From contig NZ_CP106679.1 of the NCBI RefSeq assembly GCF_025502585.1, positions 2,449,501-2,513,500 of the forward strand: a stretch of 64,000 nucleotides of DNA. Reading direction: 5' to 3'. The stretch comes from Reichenbachiella agarivorans (GTDB taxonomy: Bacteria > Bacteroidota > Bacteroidia > Cytophagales > Cyclobacteriaceae). The notes beneath the pieces were generated by a model. It was given only the letters and a program-made list of their open reading frames with translations. It did no database searches and was not told the origin of the DNA. Of the stretch, positions 34,896 to 44,083 are shown in pieces (the stretch's first letter is position 1; every line of letters begins with the position of its first letter). The position numbers and the translations under genes are program-made.

Positions 34896-36131
34896 ATGAA
34901 GGATGTATTGGTAATAGGGGCAGGGCCTGCTGGCAGTGTAGCAGCTGCATATTTGGTAAATCAGGGGTACAGTGTCACAGTGGTGGAAAAATCTAAGTTC
35001 CCGAGATTCACGATTGGGGAGAGTTTGTTGCCGCTCAGTATGGAGCATTTCGAAGAGGTCGGTATGCTAGATGCCATCAAAGCAGCCAATTTTGAGGTCA
35101 AGTCTGGCGCACTTTTTATCCGAAAGGATGATGAAATTGACATCTCTTTTGATGAAAATTTCACACCAGGATGGACTTGGACCTGGCAGGTTCCCAGAGA
35201 TGAGTTTGACCACATCCTGATCAAAGAAGCAGAAAAGAAAGGTGCAGAGGTCAAGTTTGAGGCTACAATAGCGAAAATTGATTTTCAAGCAGACAAGGTA
35301 GTCGCAGAGATTGAAGAAAATGGCACGAAAGCCATACATGAGTTTAAGTATGTTCTCGACTCTAGCGGAAATGCCGGAGTACTTTCCAAAATGCTCAATT
35401 TTGATATAAAGTATGCAGAGACGGGTCGTAGGTCATTGTTTACACAGGTCAAAGAGACCAACAGAGAGCGATTCAAGCGCCCTATGAGAATTACATTTGA
35501 AGTGTTGGAGCAGGATCTATGGTATTGGGTGATTCCATTTTCTAATGGCAACACATCCTTAGGTTTTGTGGGTAACAAAAAGTGGTTTGACATCCCAGCA
35601 GCTGATCAAAACGAGCTGTTCAGGAAGATGATGGAAAAGTCAGATCACTTCATCGAACGCTTCGAAGGCAAAGAGTTTCTCTACGATGTACGAGGTGCCA
35701 ATGACTATACCAATAGCTCTAGTCAGTTGTATGGTCATCGTTTTGTCTTGGCGGGTAACACCACGGGGTTCATTGATCCTGTGTTCTCTTCGGGAGTGGC
35801 AATAGCTACCGAGTCTGCGATCAAAAGCGCCAAGTTGATCGAGAAGGAATTAAAAGGAGAGAAACCAGACTGGGACAAAGAGTATGTGCAACACATGAAA
35901 CAAGCTACAGAGGTGTTTCATGCTGTAGTGGATACATGGTACAATGGAGAACTCCAGAGGATATTCTTTCACTCAGATATCAAGATGGAGATCAAAAAGC
36001 AATTGACCTCCATCTTGGCGGGGTATGTTTGGGATGTAACTAATCCTTTTGTCAAGAGAAATAGAAAACTAATCAAAACAGTGGCTCATGTAATAGGTAT
36101 GGAAGAAGCTGCCGCAGAGGCTGCTAAATAA
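34896..36131 (+). CDS. flavin-dependent halogenase/monooxygenase-like protein
   Basis: A 411-residue flavoprotein. The FAD fold VLVIGAGPAGSVAAAYLV is followed by FPRFTIGESLLP, typical of flavin-dependent halogenases and geranylgeranyl-reductase relatives. A KSG triplet (residues about 69-71) occupies the place of the KxG motif with the essential lysine in phenolic halogenases, and WYWVIPF resembles the WxWxIP block. Some flexirubins carry chlorine on the aromatic ring, so halogenation of the aryl head is a reasonable idea; hydroxylation or reduction cannot be excluded. It is transcribed alone and ends at a strong terminator. Confidence 0.75.
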   Translation: MKDVLVIGAGPAGSVAAAYLVNQGYSVTVVEKSKFPRFTIGESLLPLSMEHFEEVGMLDAIKAANFEVKSGALFIRKDDEIDISFDENFTPGWTWTWQVPRDEFDHILIKEAEKKGAEVKFEATIAKIDFQADKVVAEIEENGTKAIHEFKYVLDSSGNAGVLSKMLNFDIKYAETGRRSLFTQVKETNRERFKRPMRITFEVLEQDLWYWVIPFSNGNTSLGFVGNKKWFDIPAADQNELFRKMMEKSDHFIERFEGKEFLYDVRGANDYTNSSSQLYGHRFVLAGNTTGFIDPVFSSGVAIATESAIKSAKLIEKELKGEKPDWDKEYVQHMKQATEVFHAVVDTWYNGELQRIFFHSDIKMEIKKQLTSILAGYVWDVTNPFVKRNRKLIKTVAHVIGMEEAAAEAAK

Positions 36132-36153
36132 CTTCCTAGAAAGTTCTGAAAGC

Positions 36154-36188
36154 AAGGGTTGTTGGTCGTAGGCTGACAACTCTTTTTT
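36154..36188 (+). terminator. rho-independent terminator
   Basis: GGGTTGTTGG pairs with CTGACAACTC allowing G-U pairs, followed by six T. It ends the halogenase-like gene. Confidence 0.8.
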
Positions 36189-36268
36189 GTTTTCTACACT
36201 CAATAAATCTCAAACTCTGCCGTTGTGACAAAGCGTTCTTAAATTTACTATACCAAAACCTAATTACT

Positions 36269-36616
36269 ATGAATGTATTAACTAAGTCCAGACTATTGTG
36301 TGCCATATTATTGAGTGCTGTATTTGCATCTTGCAACGTCGAAGACAAGCTGGAGGATAAGATAATTGGCTGTGATGCGGATGATTATGATTTTACTGAA
36401 TTGTCGACTAAGATCAACGAAACGCAAAAGGCGTACCTAGATGATCCCACTCCTGCAACTTGTTCTGCCTACGTAGATGCCATGTATGCCTATGTAGATG
36501 GAGTCGATGATGCCTGGGATTGCGTCCCCAAACCTTTGAGGATCGGATTAGAATCGAGTTTGGATGCCTATGATGAGATCATCAAGGAGACAGAAGATGA
36601 CTGTGATGAATTGTAG
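36269..36616 (+). CDS. small acidic lipoprotein of unknown function
   Basis: A 115-residue protein with a lipoprotein signal: basic start, hydrophobic segment, and lipobox VFASC with Cys21. The mature part is strongly acidic (many Asp and Glu) and contains four further cysteines (in IIGCDAD, ATCSAY, DCVPK and DDCDEL), which could form two disulfides. I do not recognise the family. It has its own flanking terminators at 36154-36188 and 36636-36674, so it is an independent unit inserted inside the pigment locus. Confidence 0.72.
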   Translation: MNVLTKSRLLCAILLSAVFASCNVEDKLEDKIIGCDADDYDFTELSTKINETQKAYLDDPTPATCSAYVDAMYAYVDGVDDAWDCVPKPLRIGLESSLDAYDEIIKETEDDCDEL

Positions 36617-36635
36617 CTAACATGGTCGTGAAAAC

Positions 36636-36674
36636 AAAAAAGGGAGTCTTTCTTTACAAAAGACTCCCTTTTTT
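36636..36674. terminator. strong bidirectional terminator
   Basis: GGGAGTCTTT / AAAGACTCCC, a perfect 10-bp stem, flanked by six A and six T, works on either strand. It ends the small lipoprotein gene. Confidence 0.92.
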
Positions 36675-36906
36675 GTTACCCAACGGTTTTATTCTTCGTA
36701 GCTAAGGGTAACGTTTGAATAAATCTATTTATTTCAAATAGTTAATTGTGGAGAAATACCCTATATTTAAGAAGGGTATAGGTTGAAGCAATCAACCATC
36801 TCATCTGTAGCATATGTGCATTTCTGTTTTTAGAAATGAATTTGTCAGACCTGTCTGATTTTGGTGACAACACTTTTGCAACCTCAAACATTGAATTCTA
36901 AATACT

Positions 36907-37290
36907 ATGAATCCCCAAGCAATGAAAGACCCGGATGAAATTACACTTGATGTATTTGGTAAAATCCTGTATGCCTTGGCTATGGCAGATGGAGCCATCC
37001 AAGAGCAAGAAATTAAAGAATTGGAAAAAATTGTCGAACAAGACAAATGGGCACATCGAATCAAATTGTCTTTTGATCGTGCCATGCGCTTAGAAATGGA
37101 TCCCAAAATTGTGTTTTTCAAGAACATGAGAATTCTACAAACACTCAAGTATGATCAACACATGCCATATTTTGTCAATCTGATGGAAAGAATGGCAAGT
37201 GCCTACAATGGTATCATACCTGCAGAACGAGACATGATTTCAAGATTTCAAGATCACTTTAGAGAAAATGCACGGTTGGCATATTTATAA
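36907..37290 (+). CDS. TerB-like small protein
   Basis: A 127-residue helical protein with the acidic TerB-type pattern ALAMADGAIQEQEIKELEKI and a later PAERDMISRF block. It is a distant relative of the protein encoded at 6297. No signal peptide or membrane segment is seen, so it should be cytoplasmic. It stands alone between the small lipoprotein gene and a convergent methyltransferase gene. The role is unknown. Confidence 0.7.
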   Translation: MNPQAMKDPDEITLDVFGKILYALAMADGAIQEQEIKELEKIVEQDKWAHRIKLSFDRAMRLEMDPKIVFFKNMRILQTLKYDQHMPYFVNLMERMASAYNGIIPAERDMISRFQDHFRENARLAYL

Positions 37291-37310
37291 GCCTGCACTT
37301 GACAATCACA

Positions 37311-37353
37311 ATCCACGGTTGACAGTCGTCCATGATGACTGCCAACCGTGGAT
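37311..37353. terminator. long hairpin between convergent genes
   Basis: ATCCACGGTTG and CAACCGTGGAT form a perfect 11-bp outer stem, extended after a mismatch by CAGTC/GACTG and further pairing around CATG. It fills the gap between the convergent TerB-like and methyltransferase genes, so it probably blocks read-through both ways although it lacks a T-tract. Confidence 0.7.
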
Positions 37354-37358
37354 ATAAA

Positions 37359-38408
37359 TCACTTCAGTTTACATTTCAAGATGGTGTGGTAGCTGTCTCC
37401 GATCAGTGGGAACTCCTCGACTACCTGCAATCCAGCCTTGTCAATCAATTCTTTGAACACTTCGCATTTGTACATTTTGCTGTTGCCATTGGCAATACAG
37501 GTAAAGTACAAAGATGTAGCAACCAACGAATAAGTAGCAGCAGCATATGGCTGGTTATCTATGAAAGGCTCCATGATGAAAATGGTGGTGTCATCGCTTG
37601 CAGCTTGTACACAATTTTCGAGAATGGCCAAAATCTCTTCTTCTGAGAAGCAATCAAGAAATTGACTCATCCAAATGACATCTGCACCTTGTGGTACTTT
37701 TTGAGTTTCATCCAAAAGGTTGATCGGGTGGAACTCGATTCTGTCTTCAAGATTGTTTGCAGCGATGTTTTTCTTGGCCATTTCTATCTGACCTGGTAGG
37801 TCTAGAATTTTGATGTTGACCTCAGAATTATATCCACAGCATTTGATAGACCATTTTCCTGTATTTCCTCCGATATCAAAAAGTTTTTTGGGCTTGTCTT
37901 GAAATACAATATCCAATGCAGAATCAAAAGCATCTTGAGAATAGAAATGATCAAACTCTAACCAAGATTTGCGAACATTTGGTTCCAGTTTGGAGAGACC
38001 TTCATAGACAGTGTCCCACTCACCAAATACTTTCAATCCTGCGGGTCTGCTCTCAGCCAAAGACTCTTCGAGGTATTTTGAGCCTTCGTAGCATACATCG
38101 TTGACAAAATTCATGTTGACTTTGGTCAATTCGTCTCTGAGCAAGAAGAATCCAATCTTGGAAAGTGTGATTTTACCTTCTTCGATGGTCACGATATTCA
38201 TCACCTCAGCTGTTTCTAACATGACCTCAATGGCATATTTGGATAAACCCAACTCTGCAATAAGGGATTCTTTGGTAGCAGCACCTCTGTTTTTGTAGAT
38301 GCTTTCCATTACGCCAAGATTTTTCATGGCTTGGATGGCTTGAAAGGTAATGGGAGCAAATGCTATTTTTTGTGCTTCGAACTTAGCGTCTATGGCCGAT
38401 ATTTTCAT
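37359..38408 (-). CDS. SAM-dependent O-methyltransferase-like protein
   Basis: A 349-residue enzyme with an N-terminal winged-helix dimerisation region (about 15-90) and a class I methyltransferase domain. The SAM motif is LFDIGGNTGKWSIKC, with later acidic motif ILDLPGQIEMAKKN and MSQFLDCFSEEEI. This is the architecture of small-molecule O-methyltransferases. In this locus it probably methylates the aromatic head or a ring hydroxyl of the pigment. It is transcribed leftward and separated by 176 bases from the transporter fusion gene. Confidence 0.82.
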   Translation of the reverse strand: MKISAIDAKFEAQKIAFAPITFQAIQAMKNLGVMESIYKNRGAATKESLIAELGLSKYAIEVMLETAEVMNIVTIEEGKITLSKIGFFLLRDELTKVNMNFVNDVCYEGSKYLEESLAESRPAGLKVFGEWDTVYEGLSKLEPNVRKSWLEFDHFYSQDAFDSALDIVFQDKPKKLFDIGGNTGKWSIKCCGYNSEVNIKILDLPGQIEMAKKNIAANNLEDRIEFHPINLLDETQKVPQGADVIWMSQFLDCFSEEEILAILENCVQAASDDTTIFIMEPFIDNQPYAAATYSLVATSLYFTCIANGNSKMYKCEVFKELIDKAGLQVVEEFPLIGDSYHTILKCKLK

Positions 38409-38584
38409 GTGAACTGTTGTGGGTGTTACAAATATTTTAGTGGTTTCTGAATCTTTAATATTTTCAGATTTATGGTCTTAGCTTATCATATTATTACCTC
38501 AAGACATATAATCGCTCAATGATAATTAATTCAATGTTAAGAACCATATCTTGAATAGAGGTTGATTGGTTTCATATTCTTATT

Positions 38585-41500
38585 TTATAATGAGTCTGAT
38601 TTACGCAATACAAATAGCATGTTGGAAGACTTGTCTGATTGTAGGTCAGTTTCTATTTCATAGTTGTGCTGCTTTGCCCAGTTTTCGATGTATGCTTGCG
38701 TAAAGAAATGCAACTGGCCTATGGTTTTATTGAATTTGATAAGTTGCGTAGACCATTTTTCTGATTTTTCTGTCCATTTGTGTTTTTTCTGTTGATCTGC
38801 TATGCCGTCACGTAGGAGGATGATGCCTCCTGGTTTGAGTCCTGAATCACAATTGTTGAGTGTCCTCGTTTGGGCTTCTGGACTCAAATAGTGCAATACG
38901 TCTGCGAGTACAATGGCGTCTGCATTTTCGATGACTACCTCCTCTATTTTTGCTTGTTGAAAATTGATCTGCTCATTTTTTAAATAGCTGTTTTGCGAGA
39001 GAGATATTTTTTCCTCATCATAGTCATAGCCCAATATGCTGCGTTCGTTGTTTCTCAACCACAGGAAATAACTCAAATACCCATACCCACAACCAAGATC
39101 ATATATCTTCTTCGCTCCACTGCCGATCAATTGATGGTAGTTTTCATAGTTTCTTTTCTCAAAAGCCCATTTGATTCGGAAGTACCACGGTAGTATGGGG
39201 CTTTTGTAGTAGAAACTAAACATCAAAGGAGAATAGGCAGTGTCACGACATATCTCACTCTCTTCATATGACTTGTATGCTGCTTTGAAATAGGCCGAAA
39301 TTTGCTTGGTTCTGGTTTTGTATCCAGAGCCATACTGTGGGTCGTCCCAGGTGATCCTAGGCAGTACGACTGTGTCACAATAGGAGTCCTTTAGGTAATA
39401 TTCATTTTTGGGCATCACATACCCATGCCCGTGTAAGAAAACGGGAGTGATATCTAGCTGTAACTCCTCAGCCAACCAAAAAGCACCTTTGTGGAAACGA
39501 CCCATCTTGCCGTCTTCCGAACGGCGCCCTTCTGGATAGATGGCAATGCTAAACCCCTGGGCGACCAATTCCTTGATTTTTGGGAGTTGGTCTTCCATGT
39601 TTTTGAACGAAGGAATGTAGTCTGCATAACGGATCGCCGGACCAAACAAGGGGGAATTGTAGACCCATTGATTGACCACCAAAACCAATTTGGGATGTAG
39701 TCGCACCAGTGCCAATATGTCGAAAAAGGAGGTGTGATTGGCGATGATGATCGACGGTTTGGAAAAATCTAGGTTTTCCATTCCAAAGTATCTTTTCTTG
39801 GCTTTCCAAAGTATGTCTAGTTGAAAACCAGCAATAATTTGTAAGATACGGCGCGTACCGTGTTTTTTGAATCCGCTGGATAGTGGTAGTATGCGCAACA
39901 TGTATGAAGATGCTACACTAAATAGACTGCCAGCTATGAAGATCGAGTAACCGAAAAAGCTGAAAATGATGTTGAATATAGAGTATGGTGGTTTGCCTTT
40001 GTCTGTACGGTTGCTGATTAGCAATTTGAACAGGACTGGTTGGATAAAAAAGGTGATCGGTACAATGATCAATATGCCTATGACACTGAGCAGCGCGATG
40101 GATTGTAGTGCTGGGTGCTTGGCAAAAATCAATACTCCTGTCCCGATAATGGTAGAGATAGAAGAGAGAATAATGCCTGTTTTGTATTGACCAAGGACTT
40201 CTTTTTTGTACTTGTATCGATGGATGAGCCCATCAGTCACAAATATGCTAAAATCATCCCCCAGTCCAAAAATGAAGGTAGTCAGGATGATATTGATGAA
40301 GTTGAATTTGATCCCTAGCAAGGCTGCCATTCCCAATACCCAGATCCAACTCAGCGCCATAGGAATAAACGAGATCAGTGTCAATTCGATGTTGCCGTAT
40401 ATGAACAAAAAAGCGACAAATACGGCCAGTGCGGCATAGACAAGCAAAAAATTAAAGTCGTTTTTGACACTTTCTACGATTTTGGACATCACACTTGCAC
40501 CGTCTATGAGGATGGTGCCAGGGATTTGTGACAGTGAGTTTTTGAGTTGTTCTGCGTCATCTTTGCTACAGATGAGAGTGGTGATGATTTCTTTGCCTGT
40601 CTCGTTGTTGAGAGTAAGATCGCTCAGGTTGCTGCAGCTCGCTATGAAGTTGCTTAAATCTATCGAGTCATATTCTTTTTGCACCAGCTCGTAGAATCCA
40701 TCAAAGTATTGAGGCTTCCAATTGGCTTGGATTGCTGTGGATCGGAATTCGGAAATGAAATTTTCTCTTTTCCCATTCCAGAATTCATTCCAACGTTGGA
40801 TTCTGATGGCTTGCTCTTCAGTAGATATCATGATAGGAGCCAGCGAGAAAAATGATTTGACATCCCCGTCTTGTTGTAAATCACGGAGCTGATCAAATAG
40901 CAGTTGGTTATTCCATTCAGTACTATGATCGATAGTATTTTTGGATAGGATAGTTATTCTTTGCTCTGTTTCTGGATTGATGTTTTGTAAGGCTACTTCT
41001 CTCTTTTGTAACTCCGCTGGGTAGTAGTTGATTTTTCGCAGGTCATCTTCAAACTGCACATCCATGCCGAAATACAACATAACTCCAGTGAGTAGAAGGA
41101 AAGCTGCCATGCTTTTGAAGCTAGGAATAGATTGGCCAATTTTGATTTTGTCCACCCATTTGTCCAATTGATTGATGGGAGGGAATTGAATTTTCTTCTC
41201 AAAAGGTCTTAAAATCAAAGGCAAACCAGTCAAGATAAAAAAGAGTGTGCCCATAAGACTCAAAGAGGTAAATAACCCAAAATCTTGCAATGCTTTGGAG
41301 TCAGCAAATAGCAGGGACATGAAGGCAACTATGGTCGTACCACCACTGATGAGTAGCGGAAACATGATGTCATTTCGACTGCCTATGGAGTCTTTCTTTT
41401 CCTTGAAGTGTGTGAAAAAATGAAAGGAATAATCTGCGACTATGCCGAATACAATGGCGCTGGCTGCCAGTGCCAAGCCAGAAATCTGCCCTTGTAGGAT

Positions 41501-42391
41501 GTAAATTGCAGCTGCGGCACTCAAGATGCCGAATATCCCTGGCACAAGGAATAGGATCAGAATTACCAATTTACGGTAATAATAGATGAGCAGTAGAATA
41601 ATCGCTATCACTGCGATAAGCACAGTTGTATGTACATCTTGCTCAATCTGCGATGCGTTGACATCCGCGACTAGGAAGGTGCCAAAGTAGTCAACACGGT
41701 TTTGCGGGTGATGTTGGTCCCAGTTGGTGACGAGCATGTCGAGTTTTTCTGCTGCATCGCGGTTGAGTTTGCTACTTGAAATGTCAAAGTTGAGACGACC
41801 TTTGAAGAGTAAATTGCTGCGATCTTGAGAGAAAAAATATCCTCCGTTTTCGATGATTTCATCAGCTATTTGCATTTTGCTAAAGGAGTCAAAGGCCAAA
41901 GCACTGAATCCAAGTGGGTCATTGAGGATTCTTTTTCGCTGGCCGATGCCTTCTGGAGAGAGCAGGGTTCTTTTGTTTTCTTCCAGTCGGAGTTGGATTT
42001 GTATAGGATCCAAAAGCTCTTCGATTTTAGCATAGTCTTGGGCTTCTAGGTAGATGGGCAGGTTGTCAGTGATCAGCGAGACAAAGGATTCTGGATCGAT
42101 ATCATTTTTGTATTGCACATCATCTATCAGCCCTGATTCGATAATCAGATTGGCCAGTGAGTCAGCTATAGGATCAATCTCATCCATATGACCCAGTTTT
42201 TCACTTAGATCTAAGGAGAATACGATTATGTTTTTTTGTTTGTCCATCCAATGCTGGATAGTCAAAAATTCTTCTTGGTTGGGCAAGGTTTCATCGAGAT
42301 TCTCACTTATGTCGAGATGGGTTATGCTGTAAACTCCTCCAAATGAGGTGATTAGGATAAAGATAAAAATCAGGATGTGAGGAAAGCGCAT
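38585..42391 (-). CDS. MMPL/RND exporter fused to PlsC acyltransferase and methyltransferase
   Basis: A 1268-residue three-part protein. Residues 1 to about 800 form an MMPL-type exporter: a first membrane segment, a periplasmic loop, two bundles of segments (about 250-420 and 650-790) and a second periplasmic loop. Residues about 830-1060 are a PlsC-type acyltransferase with the HX4D motif NHTSFFD (His886, Asp891) and YPEGRRSEDG. Residues about 1090-1268 are a class I methyltransferase with DLGCGYGYL from residue 1098 and VLADVLHYLSPEA. The frame is uninterrupted, so the fusion is real in this sequence. It could move, acylate and methylate a lipid-like pigment in one assembly at the inner membrane. 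It is divergent from the ammonia-lyase gene. Confidence 0.88.
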   Translation of the reverse strand: MRFPHILIFIFILITSFGGVYSITHLDISENLDETLPNQEEFLTIQHWMDKQKNIIVFSLDLSEKLGHMDEIDPIADSLANLIIESGLIDDVQYKNDIDPESFVSLITDNLPIYLEAQDYAKIEELLDPIQIQLRLEENKRTLLSPEGIGQRKRILNDPLGFSALAFDSFSKMQIADEIIENGGYFFSQDRSNLLFKGRLNFDISSSKLNRDAAEKLDMLVTNWDQHHPQNRVDYFGTFLVADVNASQIEQDVHTTVLIAVIAIILLLIYYYRKLVILILFLVPGIFGILSAAAAIYILQGQISGLALAASAIVFGIVADYSFHFFTHFKEKKDSIGSRNDIMFPLLISGGTTIVAFMSLLFADSKALQDFGLFTSLSLMGTLFFILTGLPLILRPFEKKIQFPPINQLDKWVDKIKIGQSIPSFKSMAAFLLLTGVMLYFGMDVQFEDDLRKINYYPAELQKREVALQNINPETEQRITILSKNTIDHSTEWNNQLLFDQLRDLQQDGDVKSFFSLAPIMISTEEQAIRIQRWNEFWNGKRENFISEFRSTAIQANWKPQYFDGFYELVQKEYDSIDLSNFIASCSNLSDLTLNNETGKEIITTLICSKDDAEQLKNSLSQIPGTILIDGASVMSKIVESVKNDFNFLLVYAALAVFVAFLFIYGNIELTLISFIPMALSWIWVLGMAALLGIKFNFINIILTTFIFGLGDDFSIFVTDGLIHRYKYKKEVLGQYKTGIILSSISTIIGTGVLIFAKHPALQSIALLSVIGILIIVPITFFIQPVLFKLLISNRTDKGKPPYSIFNIIFSFFGYSIFIAGSLFSVASSYMLRILPLSSGFKKHGTRRILQIIAGFQLDILWKAKKRYFGMENLDFSKPSIIIANHTSFFDILALVRLHPKLVLVVNQWVYNSPLFGPAIRYADYIPSFKNMEDQLPKIKELVAQGFSIAIYPEGRRSEDGKMGRFHKGAFWLAEELQLDITPVFLHGHGYVMPKNEYYLKDSYCDTVVLPRITWDDPQYGSGYKTRTKQISAYFKAAYKSYEESEICRDTAYSPLMFSFYYKSPILPWYFRIKWAFEKRNYENYHQLIGSGAKKIYDLGCGYGYLSYFLWLRNNERSILGYDYDEEKISLSQNSYLKNEQINFQQAKIEEVVIENADAIVLADVLHYLSPEAQTRTLNNCDSGLKPGGIILLRDGIADQQKKHKWTEKSEKWSTQLIKFNKTIGQLHFFTQAYIENWAKQHNYEIETDLQSDKSSNMLFVLRKSDSL

Positions 42392-42477
42392 GAAGTATGG
42401 TAAATCAAAATGAATGATTGATGTGCAATATTAAAGTATAGTCGTTGAAATTGATCAAATTGAGAGGGCTAAACTAG

Positions 42478-42504
42478 TTGCTGCGAATTAATTAATTAGA
42501 TTTG
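42478..42504 (+). promoter_or_regulatory. promoter of the main pigment operon
   Basis: TTG at 42478-42480, a 16-base spacer and TAGATTTG at 42497-42504 fit the Bacteroidota promoter. The 14 bases from 42496, TTAGATTTGCGATT, recur exactly before the helicase gene at 56027. Confidence 0.6.
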
Positions 42505-42553
42505 CGATTTAGTGAAAATTGAAATTAGAACCTAAGAGTAAAACTTACGATCG

Positions 42554-44083
42554 TTGGGAAGGCTTACAATAGAAAAAATAGAGGAGATCTTCGAAAAAAA
42601 GGGAAAGTACCTGTTCGAAGCAGATCAAAAGTCTAAGGTTGAGAAATCTTATGAATTTTTGAAGGAATTTTCCAAAGACAAAGTGATATACGGAATCAAC
42701 ACTGGATTTGGCCCTATGGCACAATACAGGATTCCTGAGGATAAATTGGAAGAACTCCAATACAATCTAATCTACAGTCATAGTAATGGTGCGGGAGAAT
42801 ATATTGGTGAAGAATATGCCAAAATAGTCATGGTTTGCCGTCTCAATACTTTGGCTTTGGGTTTCTCAGGCGTGAGTCTTCAGTATCTAGAGACTTTGGA
42901 GCAATTCATACAGCATGATGTGATCTCGTGCATCCCCAAGCACGGAGGAGTAGGAGCGAGTGGTGACTTGGTGCAGCTGGCACATGTCGCTCATACGCTG
43001 ATAGGACATGGCAAGGTGTATTATAAAGGGGAAATAGTAGACACAGCAGTTGCCCTCAAAGCAACGGGGATTTCTCCAGCCAAATTGATGCTAAGAGATG
43101 GTTTGGGTGCTATCAACGGTACCTCTTGCATGTCTGGTATCGCTGCGGTCAATTTGATCAAAGCAAAGAAATTGATAGGATGGGCGATTCATGCTTCCTC
43201 TATCATGAACGAATTGACTTCATCATATGATGATTCATTTTCGTCAGAACTGAATGCTTCTAAACTGCACAAAGGGCAGCAAAAAGTAGCGAGTATCATG
43301 CGTGACCTTCTCAAGGATGGTAACGTGCTGAAAGAGCGAAATGCTCACCTTTTCAATCAAGAACACATCAAAGACCAGGAATATTTTTCTGAAAAGGTGC
43401 AGGAGTATTATTCACTGAGGTGCGTACCCCAAATCATCGGGCCTATCTTGGAGACATGGCAATATTGTAAGGAAATCGTGGAGGATGAGGTGAATTCGGC
43501 CAATGACAACCCTATTATCTGCATGGATACCAAGAATGTGTATCATGGAGGTAACTTCCACGGTGACTACATCGCACTGGAGATGGATAAACTGAAAATC
43601 GCTGTGACCAAACTCAGTATGTTGATGGAGCGTCAGTTGAACTTCCTAATGAACTCAAAATTGAACCAGATTTTCCCTCCATTCTTGAATATGGAAAAGT
43701 TGGGATTCAACTTTGGTTTGCAAGGGATGCAGTTTACAGCAGTATCTACCACGGCTGAAAATCAAACACTGTCTAACCCGATGTATGTCCATAGTATACC
43801 AAACAATGGTGACAATCAAGACATTGTCAGCATGGGAACGAATGCAGCGATCATGACACAAAAAGTGATTGATAACTCTTTTGAGGTGTTGACTATATTG
43901 ATGATTGCCATTTCTCAAGCGTTAGACTTGACCAACAAGATCGATTTGAAGTCTTCGGAGACAAGAAAATTTTATGATTTTGTAAGAGAGAAAGTCCCTA
44001 CTTTGAGAGAAGACATAGCATTGTGTGAGCATCAAAGGGAGCTTAAGAAAAAATTGTTGAATACAGAAAAGAACTTGTTTTGA
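42554..44083 (+). CDS. aromatic amino acid ammonia-lyase (probable tyrosine ammonia-lyase)
   Basis: A 509-residue lyase of the HAL/PAL/TAL family. The MIO cofactor forms from Ala135-Ser136-Gly137 in GGVGASGDLVQLAHVAH, and YGINTGFGPMAQ holds the catalytic tyrosine loop. Position 75-76 reads SH, which resembles HAL and also the characterised TAL of Flavobacterium johnsoniae. No histidine-utilisation genes are nearby, while ACP, KAS and ligase genes are, so production of 4-hydroxycinnamate as pigment starter is the best reading. The start is a TTG at 42554, about 50 bases after the promoter; no ATG fits the conserved N-terminus. It is the first gene of the main operon. Confidence 0.87.
   Translation: MGRLTIEKIEEIFEKKGKYLFEADQKSKVEKSYEFLKEFSKDKVIYGINTGFGPMAQYRIPEDKLEELQYNLIYSHSNGAGEYIGEEYAKIVMVCRLNTLALGFSGVSLQYLETLEQFIQHDVISCIPKHGGVGASGDLVQLAHVAHTLIGHGKVYYKGEIVDTAVALKATGISPAKLMLRDGLGAINGTSCMSGIAAVNLIKAKKLIGWAIHASSIMNELTSSYDDSFSSELNASKLHKGQQKVASIMRDLLKDGNVLKERNAHLFNQEHIKDQEYFSEKVQEYYSLRCVPQIIGPILETWQYCKEIVEDEVNSANDNPIICMDTKNVYHGGNFHGDYIALEMDKLKIAVTKLSMLMERQLNFLMNSKLNQIFPPFLNMEKLGFNFGLQGMQFTAVSTTAENQTLSNPMYVHSIPNNGDNQDIVSMGTNAAIMTQKVIDNSFEVLTILMIAISQALDLTNKIDLKSSETRKFYDFVREKVPTLREDIALCEHQRELKKKLLNTEKNLF

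Noticed and set aside
42554-44083. Histidine ammonia-lyase (HutH) of histidine breakdown
   Set aside because: No hutU, hutI or hutG nearby, while ACP and KAS genes follow directly; the aromatic ammonia-lyase of a pigment pathway fits better.
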